Shown here piece by piece: positions 1 through 12,645 of a stretch of DNA of 64,000 nucleotides. A model generated the notes under the pieces. The model ran no database searches. It was not told where the DNA came from and saw only the letters and a list, made by a program, of their open reading frames with translations. This stretch comes from Setophaga petechia (taxonomy: Eukaryota; Chordata; Aves; Passeriformes; Parulidae). The stretch is from NCBI GenBank assembly GCA_024362935.1, contig JANCRA010000173.1:315001-379000 (forward strand), in the 5' to 3' direction. The stretch's first letter is position 1. Each line of letters opens with the position of its first letter. The position numbers were made by a program, and so were the translations under genes.

Positions 1-1
1 G

Positions 2-902
<901 letters not shown>

Positions 903-1526
903 CGGCGCAAAGTCCCCGGGGCCGCAGCGCTGGCCGCGGTAGCTGCAGCTCAGCAGCATGTCCTCCAGCTGGTGGCAAGTGCGGTTAAAAAACCCCAACA
1001 AATTTAGGGGCTCGTCCTCCTCCCAGGGGCCCGGCTGGGCCGGGGTGAAGCCCAGCTCCATCCCAGGCTCGTAGTCCACCAAGGGGGCCAGGTAGAGCAG
1101 GTCCTCGTGGCTGAGCTGCGAGAGCCGCACACGGTTGATGTTGCAGAAGGTGACGGCGGGGAAGGTCATCTCGGGGCTGTCCTCCTCGCTGAGCAGCGTG
1201 ACGTGGTGGTACTCCAGGTAGTACGCGATGCGGTCGGCCACCTGGTAGAGGAAGACGGAGAGGGAGAGGAGGAAGGCCAGCGCCCACAGCGCCTGCCGGG
1301 CGCCCAGGCTGCCCTCCACGAAGATGTGGCTCAGCCCGTGCAGGGTGCAGCTGCTGGCAAAGGCCACGAAGTCCGTGGTAGCTCCTGCATCCTCCTCATC
1401 CTCTTCATCCTCCTCCTGCCCATATAGGAACTCGTCTGCTTCATCTTCTTCCTTCTCAGTGCCTGCAGCATCTTCTGGTGCTTCCTCACTGGAGAAGGAG
1501 ATGGTGCAGAATATCTGGAGAGGCAT
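903..1526 (-). CDS. ASIC1: ASIC1b-specific first coding exon
   Basis: This 208-codon exon starts at ATG 1526-1524 and ends in phase 0 at a gtgagt donor (902-897). The N-terminus (MPLQIFCTISFSS) closely resembles the mammalian ASIC1b start MPIQIFCSVSFSS. It is followed by a strongly acidic cytoplasmic stretch (about residues 16-47), then the degenerin Leu-His-Gly motif, a first membrane segment (about residues 77-96), and the [10 protein letters not shown] and LSQLSHEDLLYLAPL blocks typical of 1b. An N-glycosylation sequon (Asn-Arg-Thr) lies in FFNRTCH, followed by LEDMLLSCSYRGQRCGP. It then joins the shared exon. ASIC4 was considered because its N-terminus is also MPIxI, but the interior matches ASIC1b. 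Known: 1b is the peripheral sensory isoform in rodents. Avian expression is not shown here. Confidence 0.9.
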
Positions 1527-4500
1527 TGCCCAGCCTGGGGGTCCCAGCTGTAGCGTGGAGGTCCTGGCTCTGGTGTGGGGGTCTTGGCCCGTGCCCTGCC
1601 CCAGCCTGGGGGTCTTCAGTCGGCTCCTCAGCAGAGAGGGGCTGGGGAGAGCAGGGGAGGGGGAACGGGCAAGTTCAGCCAGGAGAAACGGAGAAGGGAA
1701 AAGGAGTGAGACGAGCGGGAGTGAGGCAGAGGAGCAGAGGGATGCTCGGAGCCAGGAGGGTATATCAGGAGCAGGAGGGGAGGAGGAGCGAGGGGCGGTT
1801 CCACGGGCTCCCCGGGCCCCCTGGGACCGGCCGGCTCCGGCTGCCAGGACGGAGCAGAGACATCACCGCCTCCCGAGGCGCCGTGGGAGCTCCCAGGGCT
1901 GCCTGGGGGCCGAGGGGCTGCCAGGCCGGGGGCACACGGTGTGTGCAGGTACCCAGTGCTGTGTCCCCTCGCCGTGCCCTCCGTCCTGGCGTGGTCTGGC
2001 CCTGGCAGCCCAAGCGGCTGCTCCAGCCAGGCCCAGCCCTCCCTGCTGGATCCCCGGCTGCCTCCAGAGCTGCCGTATGCCAGCGTCTCTGCGCTCATCC
2101 CCAGCCCAGCTGGAGCCAGAGGTTTTCCCAAAATGCCCGTGACACTGTCCTGGTCAGCGGTGGTCCAGGTGGGAGGAAAGATGCTGTGGTGTTCTCGGGC
2201 TCCTACAATGCTCCTCCTGCCCTGGCAGTGCCCATCCCCCTGTGCCACAGGGCACCAGCGTGTGCACATGAGAATCCGGCAAATCCAACATTCCCAGTGG
2301 TGTGAGGTCTGTCCTCCTCTGAGCAGGGCTGGTCTTGGCAGGATTTGGGTGCCTTCCAGGCAACGAGTCCTTCTGCAGAGCCCAGTCAGGGCTGGGCACG
2401 TCACCTCATGTTTTGGATTCCAGTGGGGCACAGGGAGCCCCCTCTTCAAGGAATGGCTCCAGGCCTTGTGCTGCTGAACCAGCTGGGCTGAGGGTCCCAG
2501 GGAGCAGCTCTGGTGCAGGATACTGAGATGGAGCTGCTGGGAGCACGGGCATCTCCTCTCTGCAGCAGCACAGCCCCTTCTCGTGGTTTGCTGTTTTCCT
2601 GTACTCAGCACTTGATAAAAGCATCCAGAGACCACAGAGCAATCTCCAGCCCCATCCCGGCACCAGGGGAGAATCTAAATCTGGCAGCACTTGGATGCAC
2701 AGGGGCTGGATGGCAGTTTTGGGCTGTTGCCTGGGTGGGAGGAGCTCACCCCAAGACCCCTCAGTTCAGCTGCTGTGTCTCCTTCCCTGTGCACCCTGTG
2801 GGGTTCCTGGTCCCTGAGCACATCCTGGCACACATGGACACCACAAATCAGTCAGGAACTCGGTAAAAATCTGATCTGACACCAGCACAGTTATCAGAGA
2901 TTCCTGGGCAGGTGATGCTGGTGGAACAGGCACTGGGGATCCCTGCCAGGGGCAGTGATCCATGATGTGACAGTGGGGTGTCCCATCCTGGGGCTCCCCA
3001 GGCTCAATATTCCCTTCATTAGGGCCCCTGTGTAAAAGGGACACTGGCAGATGCCACTTGGGCACCTGGGAGAAAGAGTGGATGACCTTGGGGATGTGCA
3101 CCAGAGCCACGGGATGAAATTTCATCAGGCCAAGATCAAGGTTACACCTTTTGGGAGCATCCCAGAGAATGTGAGATGAAAACTCTGCGTAGAAAAGAGA
3201 GCCAGGAAGGTGAATTGGGTGGCTGGGAGCCACCAGGACAGGGGGGCCGGGTCACAGGTGCCCTGTGTCTGTGGTGGGGATGAGCTGCAGCCGCAGGGCA
3301 GGGCTGTAACAGCATCAGGGCTGCTCCTGGCAGGAGTTTGGAGGAGCTGGGCTGGTCCAGCCCTGTGGAGCAGAATGGGAACACACTGGGCTGATCCCAC
3401 ACAGGCTGGCACGGAGGATGCTCGGGACAGCGGGGAGCAGGTAGGAGCTGTCCGGGGCTGGGCTGGGATTTCTGCTGCTCCCAGCTCTGGCACTGGTGCC
3501 ATGGCTGTTGGGGCGAGGAGAAGGGAAGTGGAATTAAGGAATTTCAGGTTGAGAGGGTTGTTTAGCCTCGGCAGGGCTCGGACAGGTGAGCCGCGTTGCC
3601 CGGGGCCAGCAGGCAGTCCCTGATGGTGCGAGCGAGGGGCGGATCCGCTCCCTCGGCGCGGGGAGGTTTAATGTGTCTTCTTGGGAGCGATTGCAGCAGG
3701 GAGAGAGAGAGAGAAAGATGCTGTAATGAAAACATTCCATCATCGACTGGGGCCATTAACCTGCTTCGCTCGGCTTAAACAGCTCGCGGGGTGCGCCGGG
3801 GCTGGATCCCAGCAGCAGGGCCCGGCTCCGGTTACTGCCACCTGTCCCAGCGCCGACACCCGAGCCGGGTGAAGGTGACCGGGGACAGCCGCAGCCTGGA
3901 GCACGGCGGCACCAGCCAAGGGGAGCGCGTCCTGACCCCCAGATTGGGGACAAAGTGCGGCCGTGTGTTGCAGGCAGGGGGGTGCCGTCCTGGTTTGTGC
4001 AAGTTTTGGAGATGCTGGAGGAGTCCTTGGGCTCGTTCCAGCTCCTCCCTCGCCGGGAGTTATTTTTACCCTCTCTCAGGTAAAGCTTTGGCGGGGGCGA
4101 GGGACGGGGGATGCTATAATTAGCCGTGACATCAGCCCCCGTGGCGGGTGCTGGGGTGATGGCGCCACACCCGAGCCGGCGCTGGGACCGGGGATGCTCC
4201 GTTCCCTCCTCCCGCCCCGGTGAGAGCTGTGGCATGGGAGGAGGAGATGGGTTTTTCCTGCCTCCAGCGCCGTGTTTGGCCACTGTCCCGGGGCGGTTCG
4301 GCCCCGCTCGCTGCTCTGCGGCTCCTCACGGGCCTGGGAAAGGAGGTTTCCCGGAGCGGGGGAGCACGGAGGCGGCGGGGGGAAAGCGGGAGCGGGATTT
4401 GACGGCAGCAACAGCACATTTCACAGCCTGTCACGCTTTAATGGCAGAGGAGATCAAAGCCGGGATGGAGTTATTCATAGAGATAAACCAATCCCCGAGG

Positions 4501-5150
4501 AGGCGAGGAGAAAACAACATTGCAAGCTCTGTTATCCCAGGTCTCCGAGCCCCGGGGAGGCTGTCGCCGAAAGCGCCCCGGGAGCTGGACCCGCTCGGTT
4601 TTGTGACGGGCACTGCCCGTCCCTGCCAAAGACTGGCTGAGCCGGGGCTGAGCTGCCCACGTCATCCCTGGGGGTGTCCGCAGGTCGGAGCTGGCTGCTA
4701 GGAAGGGATGGGATGAGGGGTGGGATGGGGCAGCCAAAGCAGCACGTGGGGGTGGACATTTGGGGCAGACGGAGACCCCACGGCTGGGCTGTCTTGCTCC
4801 CACCACGCACCCTGGTGTGCAAATCCAAAGGGAGAAAAATGAGGTTTTCCACGTGTCTCAGCCCAGGGATGTGCTTTGCAGCTCCCAGAGCTGCCAAGAT
4901 GGTGATGGAGGCACCGGCAGCGCTGCCACCGCTGCTCCGGGCGGGATGAGCTGCTCTGGGACGGCTCCAGGGCTGCAGATCCCTCCCTGACCCTGGCGAG
5001 AGACAGAGCAGAGGCAGCCAAGCAAGGTGGGATTGCCCGGGCAGGCGGGATCTGTGCCGGGACTAATCCTGCACCCCTTATCAGATGCTGCCACCTTGCC
5101 TCGGCTCGCTCCGCCAGCCAAGCCGGGCGCAGCTTGTGTTATCCGGCCCT
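1527..5150. other. ASIC1 intron, GC-rich part upstream of the 1b exon
   Basis: A separate 1b promoter would be expected in the first few hundred bases upstream of 1526. The sequence at 1630-1870 is purine-rich with some CpG, but I see no decisive TATA box or initiator. Around 3115-3200 there is a weak, old CR1-like patch (ttcatcaggccaagatcaag). No coding exon could be supported. Confidence 0.4.
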
Positions 5151-5159
5151 TTATCCCCC

Positions 5160-5680
5160 AGATTAGACGCTTCACAGTGGATTAGCATGTCACATTCTAA
5201 TGCAGAAAAATTGATGATTATAAAGGAGTTTTTCCTCTGTATTATTCCCCACCTCCGCCTCCTCTCCACCCCATCCCTGCAGGCCCACCAGCCCCAGCTG
5301 CAGGCCCCGGTGATGCCGCGGCGCTGGGTGATGCCAGAGCATCCCTGGATCAAACGGGATGGGAAACGGGAAACCGAAGGTGCCTTTTTCACGCCGCATC
5401 CCGGCTGCTTCTGGTGGCGGGGTCCGGTACTCCAGGTGCCTGAGCCATTCCAGCCCCGTGTTCCCAGCTGCAGACTCAGCACCTGCAGCACAGGACTTTA
5501 ATAAAAAGCACATTATGGTGAGTAATGTGCTAAGTGGACTTCATTATAGAGCCAGGGCCTCCCTAGATCCCGTTGTTCCATATGATTTCATATCAGATGA
5601 GCCTTATCTCCTCTCCAAACGCTTCCATTTAAACTCTATTAATCTTTCAAAGCTTTCCTGGGCAAGCTCTTCCCAGCCAG
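5160..5680. promoter_or_regulatory. AT-rich candidate enhancer island in the ASIC1 intron
   Basis: An abrupt AT-rich island inside GC-rich intron. It is dense in TAAT/ATTA homeodomain cores (for example around 5180-5220 and 5635-5645). It contains two perfect inverted repeats: 9-bp arms at 5507-5515 and 5523-5531, and 6-bp arms at 5580-5585 and 5588-5593. Composition and motif density suggest a conserved enhancer. No alignment was possible, so this is inference. Confidence 0.35.
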
Positions 5681-7020
5681 CCCTGCTGGGTGCCGGTGCT
5701 GCTGCCCTGAGCACTGAGGCCACCTGCAGCCACGCTGGCCCGGGGTTTAGGGGGCTCAGCCAGGACCCCCCCGCAGCTCCATGGGCAGTCCAGCGTGTCC
5801 CTGGAGCCTTGGCTGTGATCCGCTGTGACGGCTCCGCAGCCGCCGCATCCTCGTCCCCAGGATCTGTTTACGCTCCTATAATTGAACCTGTTTGTAGTGC
5901 TGAGAGCTTCCCGGTGATTTCCCCGCTGGCAGTGTCCCTCTTTGCCGTGCAGGGGTCACCAGGACTCCGCCAGGACCCGGAGGGTGCTGCCGAGGTGTCG
6001 CTAATTCCCGGCATCCGGGATTATTCCCGCCGACCCTGATCCCAACGCCTTCCCGTGTTTCTTGCCGATCGCGAATCTCCCGTAAGCAGGTTGTGATTTT
6101 TTCCGACATGCTTCACAATCACTCAGCCAGTTCATGCAGGCAGATCCGAGCCGGCAGTTTTATTGGAAGGGGGAAAAGCCCACGGTGTTCCGGTCTGGTT
6201 TCCTTGCTGTGCTCGCTCGCTCTGGCTCCGCACGGATCACGCTTTTCAAATCTAATCTAATCCAAGCAGAGCAGTCACACAGCCCTGGCATGTGGTGCCT
6301 CTGGAAGGGTCTCCCTGTCCCTGCCAGGAGAGCAGGGGTTTAAAAGCCCTGATAAATCACAGAGTGGGTGGGAACACCCTGCCCCAGCTCCGTCCTTGGG
6401 CTGAGAGCGTGGATGCAAACACACCAAACACTCCATACAGAAAAAAACACTCCAAAAATAAATAATTGGTTATAATATCCAAGTGTCAGGGCTGTATAAA
6501 TAAATAAGAGCCAGTGAGGAGCTCCTTGAACCCTGGCTGGAGCAGGAATTGCAGCACTGCCTCGGGAGCCCCAGCCAAGCTCCACAGGCGATAAAACACA
6601 GGTGGCTCTAAACAGTCAGAGATATTAAACTGAGGCAAAAAGGCCATGAGACAGTTAATTTCCTGATATCCCTGTGGAGATCTGTGGCTCCAGAGGCTCA
6701 GGGGATCTGCCCCCTCTAGCGTAGCTTCTCCCCACTTGCTATCAGGGAGAGAGGGAAAATGGCACCAGAAGGTTCCTGGGCAGGTCCTTTGGGTCCCTTG
6801 GAGAGCACCTCGCTATTGCCCAGCCTAGGGCTGGGAAAAACACCAAAGGGAGGCTGAGGGCAGCAGCTGGGAACCCCTCATCTGCTGCTGCTGTCCAGGG
6901 CTGTGCTTCCAGCCTTGGATCCCTTGGGACACACGTGCCCTGTCCTCAGCTGTGAAATCCTCACCTCCATTGCGGTCGGATACCACTTGAAAGACTCCTC
7001 ATCTCCTCCAGCAGCCACAA
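5681..7020. other. ASIC1 intron, no gene seen
   Basis: Mixed composition with short AT-rich patches near 6430-6510. Frames here lack splice signals or family similarity. Nothing further is recognised. Confidence 0.5.
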
Positions 7021-7033
7021 ATGCCATTACAGC

Positions 7034-7053
7034 TTATTAATAATCATTAATAA
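7034..7053. repeat. AT-rich inverted repeat of homeodomain cores
   Basis: TTATTAAT and ATTAATAA are perfect 8-bp inverted arms separated by AATC. They sit in a TAAT-rich run that continues to about 7071. Short AT-only arms like this arise often by chance, so function is only possible. Confidence 0.45.
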
Positions 7054-7139
7054 TTCATTTGTTAATGAGTCTTTATGTGCAAAGGCATTTCAAGAGGAAC
7101 AGGATTGGCCAGAGGTGAAGCTGGGGTGCTCTGAGCTCT

Positions 7140-7290
7140 TGGCACGACACCTCTGGGTGTGTGTGGTGCCTCCAGCTGTGTGTGGCACCTCTGGGTGTGC
7201 AAAGTGCTTTGGAGTGTGACATCTCCACATGTGCAAGGTGCTTTTTGTGAGTGTGACCCCTCTGGGTGTGCATAGTGCTGCTGTGCAGGG
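7140..7290. repeat. Degenerate minisatellite of CTCTGGGTGTG-type units
   Basis: Diverged copies of a unit containing cctctgggtgtg and caaagtgctt recur through about 150 bp. The copies vary in length and sequence, which suggests an old array. Confidence 0.5.
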
Positions 7291-8224
7291 GGAGATGCTG
7301 GGACTGGGCACGGCCCCCGGGCAGAGCCAGGGACTAAATGACAACAGCTGATCCTGACCCTGATCCCACAAGTCCTTCTCCTCTAATCCTACCATTTTCC
7401 AGAGCTCTGAGGTTCAGGTGCTGGATCTGTCATTCACAGCTCTAATGAAGTGGCTGTGGGGTGCAGGCACGTGGTGGCCTCTCACCGTGCCACTGTGTTC
7501 TTATCCCTCTTGTTCCTGATCCTCTTCTGCCCCACCTTGGCCAAGATCAGCGGTGGTGGGCTCAGTGGAGCTGGTCCCACAGCGCCGGGGCCGTGCTGTC
7601 GCTGTCCTGCCGCAGAGGGAGAGTGAAGAGCAGCCAGCTTGCCATGAGAGTCCCATCCACGTTCATGTCAGTGTGGAGCGAGCAAAGCCACAGCCCAGAG
7701 CTCCCCTGTTCTGCCTGAACAGGTCTGGGAATGCTTGGGTGAAGCTGGGACAAGGAGGCAGCTGAGGAGCAACGCCTGAGTGTCTCTGCTCCCTGCCCGA
7801 GGGCGAAACAGCTCACGGCTGCTTTCCGGATGATTTGCTTTGAGCAAAATACAGTGATACGGGAAAATCTCCGAGCTGCCGAGCAGAGCTAGGGCACTCC
7901 CAACCCGCTGCACTTCCCGGGAGAGCCGAGTCACCACCAGCAAAAGGCTGCGGTCCCGTGCGCGGCCGCTCCTCTGCTCCGTCACCTCCGATTATCTCGC
8001 CCGTGTCCCGCTGGCTTTGCTTCATTCGTCTGGAAAACGGGGCAGCCTCGGGGGTCAAACCCTGCTGCTGCTCGGCCACAGAGAGAGGCCGATGTGGGGA
8101 AGAGTTTGGGCGGAGTTTGCCGGTGATCCAGGTGAGGATGCTCAGCCGGGCCCTTGGGAACACCACCGGGATGCCCGAGGTGAATCAGTGCCCAGAAACA
8201 ACGGATACGTGCCAGCAGTTTCCA

Positions 8225-8520
8225 ACGCTTATAAGTTATTTAGGAGCCTGTGTGCCGCTTTAAAAAGTGATTTGCATAAATCACTCGAATGTCTTACAGA
8301 ATTTGTAAACGCGCCGGCTCCGCTGGGGACCGTGGTGGGATCTGCTGGGGCTCGGGATGCTGCTGGGAACCAGCCCCAAACCAGGTCTGGGGCCGGTGGC
8401 CGTGCCTGGTGCCCACACGCTGTCCCCAAGTTGTTTTTCCAGAACCAGATGGACCCATGCGGTTTGTTTATTAACTGTCAAAAGCTCCAGGAAATGTCTG
8501 GGTATCAGTAATTCCCGCGC
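8225..8520. promoter_or_regulatory. Candidate enhancer with POU octamer in a palindrome
   Basis: An AT-rich island in the ASIC1 intron. A perfect octamer (ATTTGCAT, 8270-8277) lies inside a 20-bp inverted repeat at 8266-8285 (AGTGATTT, GCAT, AAATCACT). Neighbouring sequence has TTTAAAAA and TGTAAAC motifs. POU-factor binding is inferred from motif match only. Confidence 0.4.
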
Positions 8521-10905
8521 CCGGTCTCTCCAGCTGTGTTGGAGATGCTTCTCACTCCGGCTCCGTGATTATCCACTAACGCTGCACGGCGGGGGAGCTC
8601 TGCTCGCCGCGGGGCTCCAGCCTTGTGACTGCCGTGGGGGGCCACGGGGGGCCAGGGCTGCGTTTGGGGAAGGGGCTGGGGCCTGGATCCCGCGGGGCTG
8701 AGAGCCAAGGGGAGCAGGGGAGCAGCAGCACCCCCGGCTGAGCACCCCTGAGCGTGCCCTACTGTGCCCACCCGTCTGAGATCCCACGGGGGCTGCAGGA
8801 CAGCCCAGTGCCCACCAGCAGGGCAGGTTTGACCCACACAAAGGGTCTTTTTCAGGGGAAGAACCTGCCATGTTCCTGGGGTGGCAGGAGCAGAGCTCCA
8901 ACACCCCCATCTGGAGCAAGGTGGGCTGTGGGCTGAGCAGGGAGCCCAGGGGTGCAGAGAGGTTTTGGGGGTGCAGAAGGGCACAGACTGGGGTGTAGCA
9001 GAGTCTGAGGGGTGCAGCAGGATCCAGAGGTGTCCAGTGGGGTTCCCCAAGGTGCAGTGGGGTCAGGAGGAGGGTGGGCAGGCCCAGCAGGAGCAGTGGG
9101 GTGCTGTGGGGAACAGGATCTGTTCTCCATCATGGGAGCTCCTGCTCTGCCCCGGAGATGGGAGGAAGGAGGAGAGGAGGAGTGTGGTTGGGGTTTGCTG
9201 GGACTGCTGCAGACCCTTCCCGCTCCCTGCCTGGCTCTGGCTCTGTGCACCCGGTGTTTCCAGGGCAGAGGATGCAGAATCCAATGCAAAAGGCAGCGGC
9301 ATGATCTCCACGTCAAACTCAATTCTCCCCAGTGCCAGCTCAGCCCTGGAGCCTCATGGAAACGGTCCAGAGGTCTTAATCCTCTCCAGCTCATCCAGGC
9401 TGTCCCATGCACGCTGCCCAGGGCTCTGGGCTCAGCCACCGTGCCCCGGAGCAGGACAGGGAGCTTGGGATGGGGCTCTCCCTGGCATGGGTTCACAGGG
9501 TGTGAGAAGGAAAAGCTGCAAATTCACATTGTGCCACCCCGGCCACGGCCACTCCTGCCCCCCTGGCTGCACCGACCACCAAAAAGGGGCTCCCCAAGCA
9601 CGGGGCACCTTCTCGAGAATTGTGCAGCCACAATTCCCATCCTGGGGTGTGGTGAGGAAGTTCAGCCTCTGCGTTTCTCCTTTTCCCCTGGATGTAGAGC
9701 CCAGAGATGGGAGCCTCTCCCTCGCTGGGTGAGGCGCCATCCCTGTGGGTGTGCGAGGCCCCGGGGGAACCTCTCGGTGAGGGGAGGAAGGAGCAGGAGC
9801 CGAGGGGGGGCTGAGAGCTCCCGCAGGGGAGGGAGGACTCCAGCTCATAAATAATGGAGTAGGAAGAGTGAAACATCGATCCGTGCTGCTAATGAGGGTG
9901 CCAGGGAGCGTGGCCCCGAAACGGGGCGACAACGAGGGCAAGCCCCTCCTGCCAAGGGAAACGTGTCTGTCCCCTGCCTGTCCTATCCCTGTGTGGGGCT
10001 CTGGGCACAGCCCTGGGGACAGGGAAACCTCAGCCCATGTCCCTCAGGGTCATGTCCTGAGGAGGGTCAAGACTTGCCCCTCAGCTTTGTGTTTGCCTCT
10101 CCAGGCTTTGAGGTCATGCCAGGATTTTGGGAAGGAGATCAGGGCACCTCCCTGTGCATCCTTGTCCCTGTCCTGGGCTGCTGCAGGGGGCAACTCTGCT
10201 GGGCACCAAGCACTGCCCTGTGCTGGAGGGGCTATGAGGAGCCAGGGCAGACCTGGGGTGGGCCAGTTGTCCCCCCAACCCGGTCTTTTTAGAGGGTTCA
10301 CTCTCCAGTACGGGATGAGTCTGAGCCTACTCAGCCCCACTGGGGTGTCCCTGCACCCTGCATACACCTCGGGGAGGACATGGAGGGGCATGAGCAATGC
10401 CAGGACCCCCAGTGTGGCTGGTGATGATGTAGGATGAAGGAGGAGGAGGGAAGAGCTCAAATCACCCCAGGATGGGCTTCTCCACAGCACCCAGCACGAG
10501 CCTCCTGTGCCAGGGGCCCCTGTCCTGGCTGCAGGTGATGCTCTGAGCTGACCTGGGGGACCAGACCAGCCCACAGCCCCCTGGGCTGCTCCGGGTGGGT
10601 GCTCTGGGGGGCACACGGGCAGTGCCCCCAGCACGGGGGGGTCCCTGCTCCGGTGCCCGGCAGCGGGCAGGGGGACCCGGCAAGAAGCGGCTCCTGCTCT
10701 GCCTCATGTCACCCCAGGTATTTCGGCTCCGGCAGCCCCTCATTTGCATTCGCCGCGGCTGCCCCGAGCCCTCCCCTCTGCCGGGGACAGATAAGGCGGC
10801 ACCGCGGCGTGTCGGGCCCCGGCGCTGCCGCCGCTGCCGCCGCTGCTGTGCCGGCATCAGCATCGCCCCCGGCCGGCCCCGGGACCCCCGGCTGGCCCCG
10901 GGACC
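8521..10905. other. ASIC1 intron, GC-rich, no gene seen
   Basis: Around 8940-9060 there is a degenerate run of ggtgcag-type units. Short ORFs here have no recognisable protein family or splice context. A CG-rich stretch lies near 10780-10890. Confidence 0.5.
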
Positions 10906-10908
10906 CCC

Positions 10909-10992
10909 AGGCTGTCCCCATTGACCTCCAGGCTATCCCCATTGAACTCCAGGCTGTCCCCATTGACCTCGAGGCTGTCCCCATCACCCCCC
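10909..10992. repeat. 21-bp tandem repeat, about four copies
   Basis: The unit caggctgtccccattgacct plus one base repeats in register with few substitutions. It lies in the ASIC1 intron and has no apparent coding role. Confidence 0.75.
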
Positions 10993-12449
10993 TGGTTGTT
11001 CCCCATCTGCCCCAGGCTGTGGGGTCTGGGCAGCCCCCAGGTCCCCCTGGCAGATCCCTCTGGATCAGTGAGAGAACGGGGCCAGCCCTGGATGCAGAAG
11101 GGTCCCTGGACACTGACGGGGCTTCCCACAGCGCAGAGGGGAAGGTGGGGCCCCACCGGGGCAGTGTGGGCTGATGGTGCAAGCCTGGTTCTGGTTCCCA
11201 GCACCCCCAGCCCGGCCACCAGGCCCAGAGCAGCACCAAGTCCGGCTCAGCCCGTGCAGGGAGCAGCAAGGCAGCAGGAATTTGCTGCTGAGACAATCCC
11301 CTGCAAGCTTCTGAGAGTGCCAGGTGCCCATCCCAGCCCCACCACACACAGACCTCCCCAGAGCAACAGAGCCAGACCCCAAGGAGCAACAGAGATGCAG
11401 CAGAGAGCCAGCTTCCTCTAATCAAATCCATTAAATCATCCCAACCTGCTTGCAAGGAATAATCCAGGCAGGAATAACAAACCAGCTGCGAGCCTGTTTG
11501 GCTCTTGCCGGTTGAGGGGGATGCAGAACACAGGGATTGGAACTCAAGAGATGCAGGGAGGGAGCAGGGCTGAAGGTCCCCGAGGATGATTCGGCACAGA
11601 AAACGCGACCGTGCCCTGGCAGGAGCCGGCATCGGAACCGGGCACGGGCTGGAGCTGGCCCTGCTGCCGGCCCTGCTGGAGGGGATCCAGCCCCCTCCGG
11701 CTGCAACGTGCCTCCATTTAACAAATAAACGCCTCATGGCTGACAACAGACACCTGCTCGTGGAAAGAGCCCATGACGGGAATTTAATGCCGATGATTAA
11801 AATCACCCGAACTGCGCCGAGACCTGGGCTCTGCACACTCCCAGCCGTGCTCAGCGTGGGACACGAGGAGGACACCCCTGGGCTGGTGACGAGGATGGGG
11901 ACCCCGAACAGCGCAGGGACAGGGGCTCCACGCTGGAGCTGCTCGGGAGCAGCCGCCGCGGCTGCCAAATTGATTAGGCAGCACCCGAATAGCCGGCACT
12001 GTTCCATTCCCAGCTGGATGGGGCCAGGCTGAGCAGGGATAAAGGCTTTATTGTGTGCTGGATCCACCAGCACAAGAACAAGCTCCATGGCAGGGCGCAG
12101 CACAGAGCCACTGGGACCTGTGTTCCCAAGGGATTCTGCCATCCGTGCTCTCCCTGCTTCTCCACTGGAGCCTCCTCACCATGGCAGCTTCCAGCCTGGC
12201 GCAACCCTGCTTTGCAGAGCCCAAACGATCCCGGGGAGCTGCGCCCACGTGGGAGCAGCCCACGGAGCTGTACGGAGCCACACGTGCTCCTGGGGACAGC
12301 CTGGGACTCCAAACCCCAATGGCACCCCCTCAGTGCCGGTGCTGCCCGTCCCTTCCGAGCTGGGAGGAGGCAGGAGCAGCCACAGGTGGGCAAACACCCT
12401 CCTTGCATGGGGGAAAGGTGGCACTGGGCAGGGCCCACAGGTCACTCAC
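10993..12449. other. ASIC1 intron between the 1b region and 1a exon 2
   Basis: GC-rich to about 11400, then a mixed block (11400-12020) with AT-rich patches such as aatttaatgccgatgattaa near 11780. The second part could be regulatory. No exon is supported. Confidence 0.4.
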
Positions 12450-12645
12450 CACTTTGAAGTCTTCGGGGGTGCACTGCTCCCCACGGAAGAAGCAGGACAG
12501 CAGCATCTCCCTGATGTCGTGGCCAGCCCGGTCGTAAAATTCCAGCATGTTGAAAGGTTTGGGCTTGAAGTTTCGGAAGTTGGCCTTGTCCTGCAGGATT
12601 TCCAGCTGCTTCTCATCGGCTGTCTGGATGTCTGGGATCTCGTAT
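12450..12645 (-). CDS. ASIC1: ASIC1a coding exon 2
   Basis: This 196-bp exon begins after a cccccaag acceptor and completes the Arg codon split from exon 1. It then reads Tyr-Glu-Ile-Pro-Asp and onward through [33 protein letters not shown] and [13 protein letters not shown], ending Glu-Asp-Phe-Lys-Val in phase 0 at a gtgagt donor (12449-12444). This is the 1a-specific extracellular region that 1b replaces. It joins the shared exon at 238. Exons 1 and 2 together give exactly 187 codons. Small differences from chicken, such as Thr for Ser before PEDFK, are expected between birds. Confidence 0.95.
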
